Assembly (NCBI GenBank): GCA_934561175.1
Contig: CAKTFW010000001.1
Span: forward strand, 1-64,000
Length of the DNA: 64,000 nt
Direction of reading: 5' to 3'
Source of the DNA: an uncultured Oscillospiraceae bacterium
GTDB taxonomy: Bacteria; Bacillota; Clostridia; Oscillospirales; Oscillospiraceae
The number at the start of each line of letters is the position of its first letter. Within the stretch, counting starts at the first letter, position 1. Of the stretch, positions 43,230 to 51,969 are shown in pieces. The notes beneath the pieces were generated by a model. It did no database searches, had not been told where the DNA came from, and saw nothing but the letters and a program-made list of their open reading frames with translations. The position numbers and the translations under genes were made by a program.

Positions 43230-44330
43230 TTATGCTCTAGCCTCCTCCAGGGAAGCCTGGAAATCATCCCAAGTGAGGGTCGTCTTAACATTGGAAGCCA
43301 TCCAATCCTTGATGCCTGCACAGGAATCACGGAACTGCTGACGCTCGTCGTCGGACAGGTTGTAGAGCTCAACGCCCTCGTCCTTGATCTTCTGGATGTT
43401 GTCAGCCTCAGCCTCGATGGAGACCTGATGCTGATACTCCTCAGCTTCCTTGCCGCACTCGATCATCAGCTCGCGAGTAGCGTCGTTCAGGCTGTTCAGA
43501 ACTTCCTCGCTCATAACGAAAGCGGTGAAGTCGAAGGTGTGTGCCAGATCGGTGAAGTACTTCTGAACTTCATAGTAGTTAGTGGAAACGAAGATGGAGT
43601 AGGGGTTATCCTGGCCATCAACAGTGCCCTGCTGCAGAGCGGTGTAAACCTCGGAGTAAGCCATCGGCGTGGGGGAAGCGCCCATCTCGGTGAACATCTC
43701 GATGTAGATCGGGGAGTCCATAACGCGGATCTTCAGGCCTTTCATGTCGTCCGGGCAGGTAACCGGGTGCTTGCCGTTGGACAGCATACGAATGCCGTTC
43801 TCGAACCAGCCCAGGATGTGCATGCCGGTGGCATCAATAACTTCCTGCTTCAGCTGCTGAGCGAAGTCGGTCTCGGTCCAAGCGTAAGCATGCTCACGGC
43901 TATCGAAGGCGAACGGAACGCCGGTGTACTGAACATCGGGGCAGAAGGAAGCGTAGGAAGCCAGGGAGCACTCGCCCAGCTGAACGGAGCCAGCCTGGAT
44001 GGACTCGATAACTGCAGTGCCGGTGCCGAAGGTAGCGTTCAGGAAGACCTCAACCTGAACCTTGCCGCCGCTCTTCTCTTCGACCAGCTCTTCCCACTTC
44101 AGCATGCCCTTAGAGACATTGTTGGTCTCAGCCGCGGTACCAGCAATGTTCAGCGTGATCTCGTCATACTCAACATCGCCATTGTTGTCGGCGGTGTTGT
44201 TGTCAGTAGCAGCATCGCCATTGTTGGTGTCGTTGGTGTTGGTGTTGTTGTTATCGTTGCTGCAGGCTGCCAGAGAGAAGACCAGCATCAGAGCCAGCAG
44301 AAGTGCGATAACCTTCTTGAATTCTTTCAT
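43230..44330 (-). CDS. TRAP transporter substrate-binding lipoprotein (DctP), copy 1
   Basis: The 366 residues begin with a lipoprotein signal (lipobox FSLAAC), then an Asn/Asp/Thr-rich linker and the DctP fold with ATFGTGTAVIESIQAG, LKIRVMDSPIYIEMFTEMGASPTPM, the conserved substrate-binding Arg in KIRVMDSP and GTVDGQDNP. C4-dicarboxylates, sugar acids and keto acids are typical ligands. It is a close paralogue of the next gene. Confidence 0.94.
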   Translation of the reverse strand: MKEFKKVIALLLALMLVFSLAACSNDNNNTNTNDTNNGDAATDNNTADNNGDVEYDEITLNIAGTAAETNNVSKGMLKWEELVEEKSGGKVQVEVFLNATFGTGTAVIESIQAGSVQLGECSLASYASFCPDVQYTGVPFAFDSREHAYAWTETDFAQQLKQEVIDATGMHILGWFENGIRMLSNGKHPVTCPDDMKGLKIRVMDSPIYIEMFTEMGASPTPMAYSEVYTALQQGTVDGQDNPYSIFVSTNYYEVQKYFTDLAHTFDFTAFVMSEEVLNSLNDATRELMIECGKEAEEYQHQVSIEAEADNIQKIKDEGVELYNLSDDERQQFRDSCAGIKDWMASNVKTTLTWDDFQASLEEARA

Positions 44331-44353
44331 TGTTTTTCCTCCATTTGTTTATT

Positions 44354-44383
44354 ACTTAAAAAGAATGTTGCATTCTTTTAAGT
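44354..44383 (-). other. Hairpin between the two dctP genes
   Basis: ACTTAAAAAGAATG pairs with CATTCTTTTAAGT across a TTG loop (one extra A bulged). It may slow 3'-5' decay of dctP copy 2 mRNA, or attenuate read-through. Confidence 0.45.
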
Positions 44384-44446
44384 CGATTTCAGTGCTGCGC
44401 AAGCAGCAGTGCGTCAGATTCTTCAATCTACATGCACATCGCCAAC

Positions 44447-45553
44447 TCAGGCAATCATCTCACGCGCCTGCTCCAGAGAAGTCTGGAAATCATCCCATGT
44501 CTGCACAGTCTTGACATTGGCTTTGAACCAATCTTCAATACCGGTAGTAGACTCACGGAACAGCTGACGCTCGTCGTCGGTCAGGAAGTACATCTCGACG
44601 CCGTTGTCCTTGATTGTCTGGATGAGGTCGCCTTCTACATTGATCATCAAATCGTGCTGATAATCTTCCGCTTCCTTACCGCACTCAATCAGAACCTCGC
44701 GGGTTGCATCGTTCAGGCTTTCGAGCACATCATTGCTCATAAAGAAAACCGTGAAATCGAAAGTGTGGGACAGGTCGGTGAAGTACTTCTGAACCTCAAA
44801 ATAGTTGGTTGAAACGAAAGTCGCATAGGGGTTGTCCTGACCATCAACGGTACCCTGCTGCAGTGCGGTGTACAGCTCGGAATAAGCCATCGGCATTGCA
44901 GAAGCGCCCATCTCGGTGAACATTTCAATGTAAATTGGGGAATCCATAACGCGAATCTTCAAACCCTTCATGTCAGCGGGGCAAGTAACGGGATGCTTGC
45001 TGTTGGACAGCATGCGGATGCCGTTTTCAAACCAGCCAAGGATGTACATGCCAGTGCTGTCAATGACTTCCTGCTTCAGGTTCTCTGCAAAGTCGGTCTC
45101 GGTCCATGCGTAAGCATGCTCACGGGAATCGAAAGAGAACGGAACACCGGTATACTGTGTATCAGGCGTAAAGGAAGCAAAGGAAGACAGGGAGCCCTCG
45201 CCCAGCTGGACGGAGCCGGACTGAATGGATTCGATAATGGCGGTGCCGGTACCAAAGGTTGCATTCAGGAATGTTTCAACCTGAACTTTGCCATTTGTAC
45301 GCTCTTCCACCAAATCGGCCCACTTCAGCATGCCCTGAGAAACCGGATGGCTCTCAGAAGCGGAGCCTGCAATGTTCAGTGTGATTTCATCGTACTGAAC
45401 ATCAGAATTATCGGAAGTGTTGTTATCGGTAGTGCTATTGTCGGTAGGATTACTATTATCAGAAGTATCGTTGCCGTCGGTGCCACAAGCCGCGAGAGAG
45501 AAAACAAGAATCAGTGCCAGGAACATTGCCATGATACGCTTAAATTCTTTCAT
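44447..45553 (-). CDS. TRAP transporter substrate-binding lipoprotein (DctP), copy 2
   Basis: The 368 residues have the lipobox FSLAAC-G, an Asp/Ser/Thr-rich spacer and the same DctP motifs as copy 1 (LKIRVMDSPIYIEMFTEMG, GTVDGQDNPYATF). Most of the mature sequence aligns without gaps to copy 1. Only one DctQM set is present, so both binding proteins probably feed the same permease with different ligands or affinities (inference). Confidence 0.94.
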   Translation of the reverse strand: MKEFKRIMAMFLALILVFSLAACGTDGNDTSDNSNPTDNSTTDNNTSDNSDVQYDEITLNIAGSASESHPVSQGMLKWADLVEERTNGKVQVETFLNATFGTGTAIIESIQSGSVQLGEGSLSSFASFTPDTQYTGVPFSFDSREHAYAWTETDFAENLKQEVIDSTGMYILGWFENGIRMLSNSKHPVTCPADMKGLKIRVMDSPIYIEMFTEMGASAMPMAYSELYTALQQGTVDGQDNPYATFVSTNYFEVQKYFTDLSHTFDFTVFFMSNDVLESLNDATREVLIECGKEAEDYQHDLMINVEGDLIQTIKDNGVEMYFLTDDERQLFRESTTGIEDWFKANVKTVQTWDDFQTSLEQAREMIA

Positions 45554-45604
45554 AATTTTTTCTCCAATCTTTTATAACACTTCTATTTTTTACACTTCTA
45601 TATG

Positions 45605-45629
45605 ATGGGGGTCTGCAGGTGACCCCCAT
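45605..45629 (-). other. Hairpin between the GldA-like gene and dctP copy 2
   Basis: ATGGGGGTC (45605-45613) pairs perfectly with GACCCCCAT (45621-45629); no T-tract follows. It may be an RNA processing or stability element within the operon. Confidence 0.45.
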
Positions 45630-45646
45630 ATTTGTAAATTCTTCGC

Positions 45647-46750
45647 TCAGATTGTGCAGGTGTTCACTTTCACAAGTGCGCGGTACAGCAGTGCTGCGTC
45701 CACCTCGAAGGGCATCTTATGTGCGTTGGCGATGGTGTTAATCGCCTCCGCAAGCTTGTGCATCATCTCGTCATCGCATTCAATGCCGAGATCCTTTAAG
45801 GACATCGGCAGACCCACGGACTGGTAGAAGCTCTTCACTTCGTTCCACTCGCGCTCATCTACCTTGCCAGCGTTGTCATACTCTGCCGCAAGCTGAACCA
45901 GAACGCCAAACGCAACTGCTTCGCCATGCATAACCGGGAACGGATCCCAGACCTTCGTCATGCCGCTGTAAACAGCATGGGAAATGCCGCAGCCATTATT
46001 CTCAAAGCCAAGACCGCTGAGGAAGATGTTAGCCTCTGTAATCATATCGACCGCTTCGGACCATTCCTTCTTCATTACAGACTCTTTTGCCGCCAGGCCA
46101 TATTTCAGCAGCAGCTCATTGCAGAGCACCGCCATCGCATAGCCAGCTTCATTCCGCTTACCGCCGGTGAAGTTGTCAACACCGGACGCTTTTGCAGAGC
46201 GTGCTTCATAATAGGTTGCAAACGCATCGCCCAGGCCGGCCAGCAGCAGCCGAACCGGAGCCTCTGCAATCACCTGCGTATCCACCAGAACAACATCCGG
46301 ATTGTGCTTCATCTTCTTTGAAACGACAAATGCACCATTTTCGTCATAGACGACGGACATCGCACTGCAGGGTGCATCAGATGCAGCGGCAGTGGGAATA
46401 ATAACCGTTGCAAGGCCAGACTCGTTCGCAGCATACTTGGAGGTATCGATCACCTTGCCGCCGCCGATACCGACGACTGCGCAGCAGCCCTTTTCACGGG
46501 CAATGTTGCCGATACGTTCGCCTTCTGCCGCAGTAGACTCGCCGCCAAAAATCTCCACTTCATAAGCGAGCTTTTTGTCGCCGGCCGCAAAGCCCTGAGC
46601 AAGCTTGTCCTTGGTCAGGCCATAGACAATGTTATCCGTGACGACCAGGAACTTATCACCCAAAAAGCCAATGTACTCGCCCATATGTAAGAGCAGATCC
46701 TTGCCCTGGAAGTACTTGCTCGGCGCAGCAAACGATTTAATTGGTGCCAT
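45647..46750 (-). CDS. Glycerol dehydrogenase-family (GldA-like) oxidoreductase
   Basis: The 367 residues match type III metal-dependent alcohol dehydrogenases of the GldA branch: GIGGGKVIDTSKY (NAD), PTAAASDAPCSAMSVVYDE, the metal ligands Asp in GLGDAFATYYEA and His in GISHAV and MHGEAV. Members interconvert alpha-hydroxy and alpha-keto groups (glycerol, 1,2-diols, hydroxyacetone). ATG 46750 follows GGGAG; an upstream ATG adds a non-family tail. Here, between crotonase and a TRAP system, reduction of a 2-keto acid is a reasonable guess only. Confidence 0.88.
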   Translation of the reverse strand: MAPIKSFAAPSKYFQGKDLLLHMGEYIGFLGDKFLVVTDNIVYGLTKDKLAQGFAAGDKKLAYEVEIFGGESTAAEGERIGNIAREKGCCAVVGIGGGKVIDTSKYAANESGLATVIIPTAAASDAPCSAMSVVYDENGAFVVSKKMKHNPDVVLVDTQVIAEAPVRLLLAGLGDAFATYYEARSAKASGVDNFTGGKRNEAGYAMAVLCNELLLKYGLAAKESVMKKEWSEAVDMITEANIFLSGLGFENNGCGISHAVYSGMTKVWDPFPVMHGEAVAFGVLVQLAAEYDNAGKVDEREWNEVKSFYQSVGLPMSLKDLGIECDDEMMHKLAEAINTIANAHKMPFEVDAALLYRALVKVNTCTI

Positions 46751-46780
46751 GGGAAACACTCCCTTCTCCAAGAAATCCGC

Positions 46781-47548
46781 TTATTTGCCCAGATAGACAG
46801 GATCGCGCTTTTCAATAAAGGCGCGCATGCCTTCCTTCTGGTCATGTGTTGTAAACAGATTCGCAAATTCCTCTGCCTCGATGTCAACGCCTTCTGCAAT
46901 CGTTGCGCACTCAAGGCCACGCTTAATGGTGCGCTTTGCAGCCTGTACAGCGACCGGAGCGCGCAGAGACAGCTTCTCTGCCCACTTCATGGTCTCTTCC
47001 CACAGGTCGTCCTTCGGGACAACGCGGTTGACAACGCCCCACTCCAGTGCTTCCGGCCCCTTCAGGACCTTGCCGAAAATAATCATTTCCAGCGCACGGG
47101 AATAGCCAATCAGGCGCGGCAGACGAATGGTACCGCCTGCGCCGGGGAAAATGCCCAGGTTGGTCTCAACCAGGCCCATCTTTGCATTGTCCGCTGCAAT
47201 TCGCAGATCGCAGGTCAATGCCATCTCCATGCCGCCGCCGAAGCAGTAGCCGCCGATCGAAGCGATGGTCGGAATGGCCAGGTTCATCAGCTTGTGATAG
47301 GTGGGGCTGAAAGAGAACTTCTTTGCGCCCTCCGGATCACACTCAACCATGCTCTTGATATCAGCGCCGGCCGCAAAGTTCGGGGTACCGCCAATAACCA
47401 GTACACGGATCTCCGGATCCGCAGCGATCTTGTCGAGTTCGACATCGAGCGCATCAATGATATCACGGTTCAGAGCGTTCAGTGCCTCAGGCCGGTTGAC
47501 CTGAATGACGCCCACATGACCGATCTTCTGAAAAGTTAACTGCTCCAT
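46781..47548 (-). CDS. Enoyl-CoA hydratase (crotonase family)
   Basis: The 255 residues show the CoA oxyanion-hole motif AAGADIK, GYCFGGGMEMAL, and both catalytic glutamates: one in VETNLGIFPGAGGT and one in YSRALEMI. It should add water to a 2-enoyl-CoA giving a (S)-3-hydroxyacyl-CoA. GGGAGG precedes the ATG. It is between hbd and the GldA-like gene. Confidence 0.94.
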   Translation of the reverse strand: MEQLTFQKIGHVGVIQVNRPEALNALNRDIIDALDVELDKIAADPEIRVLVIGGTPNFAAGADIKSMVECDPEGAKKFSFSPTYHKLMNLAIPTIASIGGYCFGGGMEMALTCDLRIAADNAKMGLVETNLGIFPGAGGTIRLPRLIGYSRALEMIIFGKVLKGPEALEWGVVNRVVPKDDLWEETMKWAEKLSLRAPVAVQAAKRTIKRGLECATIAEGVDIEAEEFANLFTTHDQKEGMRAFIEKRDPVYLGK

Positions 47549-47577
47549 TGGATTTTCCTCCCTGTCTGAATGACAGA

Positions 47578-48483
47578 TTACTTACGGTAGTAAGCGGACA
47601 TGCCAATGACCTTGCCGTTCTCGTCCCAATCGTAGAAGCCGGAACCGGTCGGCTTGCCCAGATGGCCAGCATTGACCAGACGCTGCATATCAGCAGACGG
47701 ACGGAAGCGGTCGCCATAAGCCTCGAACATGATCTTGTCAACCGTGACAGACAGGTTCAGGTTCAGCATGTCAAGCAGCTTGAAGATGCCCTGCGGATGA
47801 CCCAGACCATACAGGCAGATCTTATCGACATCTTCGACGGTGCAGACACCCTCTTCAACCAAGCGGCAAGCCTCCAGGTAGAAGCAGTGGAACAGACGGT
47901 TCAGGCCAAAGCCGACAACATCCTTACACTGAACCGGCTCCTTGCCGATCTGCTTCAGGATCGCCTTGCAGGCCTCAGTGGTCTCAGCGGCAGTATTCAG
48001 TGCCGGGATAACCTCAACCAGCTTCATGACGCTGGCCGGGCTGTTGTAATGCAGGCCGATGAACTTGGCAGCGCGCTCCTTGCTGACAGCGGTGGACAGC
48101 TTGGTGATGGAGATAGAAGAGGTATTGGAAGCAATGATCGTGCTCTCCTTGCAAGCCTCATCCAGGCGGCTGAAGATGCCAGCCTTAACTTCGAAGACTT
48201 CCAGTGCAGCCTCAACGATCAGGTCGCAATCTGCATAATCAGCAACGCTGTCAGCAGTGCAGGAAACCTTGATGTTGTTCAGGGCAGCAGCCTTCTGCTC
48301 CTCGGTCATCTTGCCCTTGGCAACGCGCTTTGCCAGCACGCCATCCAGGCGCTTCTTGCCATTCTCTGCAAACTCCAGCTTGATATCGCCCAGAACGGTC
48401 TCATAGCCAGCCAGAGCAAAGCACAGAGCGATCTCTGCACCCATCATGCCGGCGCCAACGACGCCAAACTTTTTCATTTCCAT
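47578..48483 (-). CDS. 3-hydroxyacyl-CoA (3-hydroxybutyryl-CoA) dehydrogenase
   Basis: The 301 residues have the NAD motif GVVGAGMMGAEIA, the catalytic His block as GLHYNSPASVMKLVEVI (usual HFFNPAPVM), and a C-terminal dimer domain with GFGLNRLFH and GLGHPQGIFKLLD. It oxidises 3-hydroxyacyl-CoA to 3-oxoacyl-CoA. The altered HYNSPAS loop could reflect a polar side chain on the substrate (inference). ATG 48483 follows AGGAGG by nine bases. First gene of the operon. Confidence 0.92.
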   Translation of the reverse strand: MEMKKFGVVGAGMMGAEIALCFALAGYETVLGDIKLEFAENGKKRLDGVLAKRVAKGKMTEEQKAAALNNIKVSCTADSVADYADCDLIVEAALEVFEVKAGIFSRLDEACKESTIIASNTSSISITKLSTAVSKERAAKFIGLHYNSPASVMKLVEVIPALNTAAETTEACKAILKQIGKEPVQCKDVVGFGLNRLFHCFYLEACRLVEEGVCTVEDVDKICLYGLGHPQGIFKLLDMLNLNLSVTVDKIMFEAYGDRFRPSADMQRLVNAGHLGKPTGSGFYDWDENGKVIGMSAYYRK

Positions 48484-48544
48484 TGAAAACAACCTCCTAG
48501 AATTGAACTTGCATCAACAGGAATTCACCGATGGGTGCCGGCAT

Positions 48545-48599
48545 CTTTTCGCATTTCCATCATTGTAAACAGATTTCACAGCAATGGAAATGCGAAAAG
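48545..48599 (-). promoter_or_regulatory. 16-bp inverted repeat in the hbd operon leader
   Basis: CTTTTCGCATTTCCAT (48545-48560) and its exact complement (48584-48599) are separated by 23 nt. A third CTTTTCGCA lies at 48679-48687, near the -35 region. There is no T-tract after the hairpin, so it is a leader structure or a pair of protein-binding sites rather than a terminator. Confidence 0.55.
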
Positions 48600-48649
48600 C
48601 GTCTCCCCGACAGAGTGACTTCTTGCTTTGCAGTTTTCTACACAAACGG

Positions 48650-48658
48650 ATTATAGCA
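48650..48658 (-). promoter_or_regulatory. Extended -10 promoter of the hbd operon
   Basis: On the minus strand TGCTATAAT is a perfect extended -10, start point near 48643, about 160 nt before the hbd ATG. No good -35 is present. The remaining 48700-48870 is AT-rich with no gene; TTTCGG-AAAA-CCGAAA (48790-48805) is a small palindrome of unknown role. Confidence 0.6.
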
Positions 48659-48870
48659 CTTTTCATTCTAAATGGAACTCTTTTCGCAATCGACGCGTTA
48701 TTTTTTACTTTTTGAATGATTTTGTCTGAACATTTTTAGCTAAGTTACCTATTGATTTTTTGTGCAAATTATTTTTTTGACAAGCGTTTTTTCGGAAAAC
48801 CGAAACACCCTGGACTGTAAAAATAAAACAAATGTACGATATTATGTGTACCAGTCCGTGCACAAACAAA

Positions 48871-48906
48871 AAAGTACCCGGTCCGCAGCTGCGGACCGGG
48901 TACTTT
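48871..48906 (-). terminator. Terminator of clpB
   Basis: A perfect 17-bp stem (48871-48887 / 48890-48906) is followed on the minus strand by a T-rich run. Confidence 0.85.
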
Positions 48907-48925
48907 CCTTATTTCGTTTCTGATT

Positions 48926-51529
48926 TTATTCTGCAACGGAAATTTGCAGTTGGTCGTCCTGAACCGTTACCACCAGATGACTTTCCGGAAGGATGTCTCC
49001 CTGAATGATCCGGCGTGCCAGCAGGGTCTCAACCGTATGCTGCAAATAACGGCGCAGCGGCCGGGCACCATACTGCGGATCGTAAGCAGCATCAATAATA
49101 TACTGCTTTGCCTCCGGGGAAAGCTCCACCGTCAGCTGCTTCTCTGCCAGGCGGCGATTCAGCGCCGCAATCTGCAGATCAATAATCCCGGTAATATTTT
49201 CCTTCGTCAGTGGCTTATAGAAAATAATCTCGTCCAGACGATTCAAGAATTCCGGACGGAAATGCGTTCTCAGCAGCTGCTGCACCTGCTCGCGCGCCTC
49301 CTCCGTAATCTCGCCATTCTCGTCAATGCCATCAAGCAGATACTGCGAGCCAAGGTTCGAGGTCATAATGATAATGGTGTTGCTGAAATCCACCATTCTG
49401 CCCTGTGAATCTGTGATGTGGCCATCATCCAGCACCTGCAGTAGTGTGTTGAACACATCCGGATGTGCTTTCTCTACCTCATCAAAGAGTACCACAGAAT
49501 AGGGTTTCCGCCGGACAGCCTCCGTCAGCTGGCCGCCCTCCTCATAGCCCACATATCCGGGAGGTGCACCAATCAGACGCGATACCGAGAATTTTTCCAT
49601 ATATTCGGACATATCCAGACGAATCATATTACGCTCATCGTCAAACAGCGCCTCTGAAAGCGTCTTGGCCAGTTCGGTCTTACCAACGCCCGTCGGCCCA
49701 AGAAACAGGAAACTGCCAATCGGGCGCCCCGGATCCTGAATGCCTGCACGAGACCGCAGAATGGCTTCCGTCACGCGCTCAACTGCTTCATTCTGGCCAA
49801 TCACACGCTTATGCAGTGTGTCAGACAAATGCAGCAACTTCTCCCGTTCGCCTTCCATCAGACGGGAAACCGGAATGCCGGTCCAGCGCTCAATAATCTG
49901 TGCAATCTCCTCCTCAGTGACCTTGTTGCGCAGCAGGCTCTGCTCATTTCCAGTCTGTACCAGCCGTTCCTGCTCTTCCAGCTGCTTCTTTGCCTCCGGC
50001 AAACGGCCATATTTCAACTCCGCAGCCTTTTCCAGATCATAGTTCTGTTCTGCCGTTTCAATCTGGCGGTTCAGGGACTCAATCTGTTCCCGCAGCTCCT
50101 GCACGCGGGAAATGGCGTTTTTCTCATTGTTCCATTTTGCCTGCATGGTGTTGAAGGCGTCCCGCTGTTCTGCCAACTCTTTCTGCAGTTCCTGCAGACG
50201 GGCTACCGACAGCTTGTCTTCTTCATTCTTCAGTGCCTGTTCTTCAATCTCCATCTGAATAATCGACCGGCGAACCTTATCCAGTTCTGTCGGCATAGAA
50301 TCCATTTCCGTGCGGATCATGGCACAGGCCTCATCAATCAGGTCAATTGCCTTATCCGGCAGGAATCGGTCTGTAATATACCGATTGGAAAGCGTCACTG
50401 CCGCGATAATCGCAGGATCGGTAATCTTAACGCCATGAAACACCTCATAGCGTTCCTCCAAGCCACGGAGAATCGCAATAGTGTCCTCCACGGTCGGCTC
50501 GTTGACCATAACGGGCTGGAAACGACGCTCCAGTGCCGGATCCTTTTCGATATACATCCGGTACTCGTCCAGCGTCGTCGCACCGATGCAGTGCAGTTCA
50601 CCACGGGCCAGCATTGGCTTCAGCAAGTTGCCTGCATCCATGCTGCCCTCGGTCTTTCCTGCGCCGACAATCGTGTGAATCTCATCAATAAAGAGGATGA
50701 TTCGGCCCTCGCTCTTCTTGACCTCTGCCAGAACTGCTTTCAGCCGTTCCTCAAATTCGCCGCGGTATTTTGCACCTGCAATCAGAGCACCCATATCCAG
50801 CGAGAAAATTGTTTTATCCTGCAAACTCTTCGGGACATCACCGCGTACAATTCGCTGTGCCAATCCTTCGACAATTGCAGTCTTACCAACACCCGGTTCA
50901 CCAATCAGGCAGGGGTTATTCTTTGTTTTCCGCGAGAGAATTCGGATTACATTCCGGATCTCATCATCCCGGCCAATTACCGGATCGCTCTTCTTGTCCC
51001 GCGCCTGCGCTACCATATCTGTACCGTATTTTTTCAGCGCATCATAGGTGTCCTCCGGGCTATCCGATGTCACCCGCTGATTTCCGCGGATTTCCATCAG
51101 TACCTGCATGCAGCGTTCCCGGTCAATCTGGTAGGTTTTCATCAGACTGCGAACCGTGTTATCTCCCGATTCCAGCAGTGCCAGGAAGAGATGCTCAACC
51201 GAGACAAACTCATCCTTCATACTCTCTGCTGTCCGCTCTGCCGTCTGGAATACATCGTCAACGGTTCTGGCAATGTAATACTTATCCGCTTCGCGGCCGG
51301 AGCCAGTGACCTGCGGCAGCTTTTTCAGCTCTGCCATTGCGGCTGCATCCAGGCTCTCCAGTGTTACACCCATCTGTTTAATCAGTTGCGGAATCAATCC
51401 ATTTTCCTGCCGCAGCAGTGCCACAAGCAGATGAATCTGCTCAATCTGTTGATTTTGATTGGCCAATGCCAACTCCTGTGCACTCTGGATCGCCTCCAGA
51501 GATTTTTGCGTATATTTTTGTGCATTCAT
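48926..51529 (-). CDS. clpB: ATP-dependent chaperone ClpB
   Basis: The 867 residues contain the Clp N domain, two AAA+ modules ([13 protein letters not shown] and [16 protein letters not shown]alker A; FIDEIHT Walker B) and the coiled-coil middle domain (about 400-530, Arg/Glu/Gln-rich) that separates ClpB from ClpC/ClpA. It resolubilises aggregated protein with DnaK. No ClpP-binding loop is expected. The promoter carries a perfect CIRCE element, so expression is HrcA-controlled. Confidence 0.97.
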   Translation of the reverse strand: MNAQKYTQKSLEAIQSAQELALANQNQQIEQIHLLVALLRQENGLIPQLIKQMGVTLESLDAAAMAELKKLPQVTGSGREADKYYIARTVDDVFQTAERTAESMKDEFVSVEHLFLALLESGDNTVRSLMKTYQIDRERCMQVLMEIRGNQRVTSDSPEDTYDALKKYGTDMVAQARDKKSDPVIGRDDEIRNVIRILSRKTKNNPCLIGEPGVGKTAIVEGLAQRIVRGDVPKSLQDKTIFSLDMGALIAGAKYRGEFEERLKAVLAEVKKSEGRIILFIDEIHTIVGAGKTEGSMDAGNLLKPMLARGELHCIGATTLDEYRMYIEKDPALERRFQPVMVNEPTVEDTIAILRGLEERYEVFHGVKITDPAIIAAVTLSNRYITDRFLPDKAIDLIDEACAMIRTEMDSMPTELDKVRRSIIQMEIEEQALKNEEDKLSVARLQELQKELAEQRDAFNTMQAKWNNEKNAISRVQELREQIESLNRQIETAEQNYDLEKAAELKYGRLPEAKKQLEEQERLVQTGNEQSLLRNKVTEEEIAQIIERWTGIPVSRLMEGEREKLLHLSDTLHKRVIGQNEAVERVTEAILRSRAGIQDPGRPIGSFLFLGPTGVGKTELAKTLSEALFDDERNMIRLDMSEYMEKFSVSRLIGAPPGYVGYEEGGQLTEAVRRKPYSVVLFDEVEKAHPDVFNTLLQVLDDGHITDSQGRMVDFSNTIIIMTSNLGSQYLLDGIDENGEITEEAREQVQQLLRTHFRPEFLNRLDEIIFYKPLTKENITGIIDLQIAALNRRLAEKQLTVELSPEAKQYIIDAAYDPQYGARPLRRYLQHTVETLLARRIIQGDILPESHLVVTVQDDQLQISVAE

Positions 51530-51609
51530 AAAGCCCCATCCTTTCCGGCAGCCGTTTTTCTTTTCTGCGTTTCTTCCTCATTTCCTTTTCCAACTGCCGA
51601 CAATCGTTT

Positions 51610-51636
51610 TTAGCACTCTATGCGTTTGAGTGCTAA
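51610..51636. promoter_or_regulatory. CIRCE operator (HrcA site) upstream of clpB
   Basis: TTAGCACTC-N9-GAGTGCTAA matches the consensus exactly. It lies just after the predicted clpB start point. Confidence 0.97.
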
Positions 51637-51648
51637 TTCATTTTCTTC

Positions 51649-51677
51649 ATCATAGACCCACCGTTTTGATTTGTCAA
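51649..51677 (-). promoter_or_regulatory. Sigma-A promoter of clpB
   Basis: On the minus strand TTGACA (51672-51677), 17 bp, TATGAT (51649-51654); start point near 51642, directly before CIRCE. The 51680-51850 stretch is AT-rich with no gene seen. Confidence 0.85.
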
Positions 51678-51853
51678 TAGGCTTTTTCCTGTATATTTTG
51701 TAGGAATTATAAATTATTTGTGAACATTTTTCATTTTCTGTCTCTCTGCTGCATTTAATGCACATTTAATATCTTACCACTAGGATATTTAATAATTCTT
51801 CCATAGAATGAGATTGTTGGAAGTTGTTCTTTCATTTCCTTCATTTTCACATA

Positions 51854-51896
51854 AACCCCCGTCGGCAAATTGGTCACTTGCCGACGGGGGTTTTTT
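51854..51896 (+). terminator. Plus-strand type hairpin with T-run, no obvious upstream gene
   Basis: AACCCCCGTCGGCAA pairs with its complement around a nine-base loop and is followed on the plus strand by TTTTTT. No plus-strand gene precedes it, so it may end a short untranslated RNA or act as a barrier before the Ldt gene's opposite strand. Confidence 0.6.
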
Positions 51897-51911
51897 CATT
51901 TCCCCAAAAAA

Positions 51912-51956
51912 TTCGCCCCGGCAAACGCGCGATATGCGTGCGTTTGCCGGGGCGAA
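51912..51956 (-). terminator. Terminator of the L,D-transpeptidase gene
   Basis: A 17-bp stem (51912-51928 / 51940-51956) is followed on the minus strand by TTTTTT. Confidence 0.85.
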
Positions 51957-51969
51957 ACAGATCGAGCCG

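Noticed and set aside
48777..48805. Plus-strand TTGACA as a promoter in the clpB-hbd gap
   Set aside because: No acceptable -10 follows at 16-18 bp and there is no plus-strand gene downstream.
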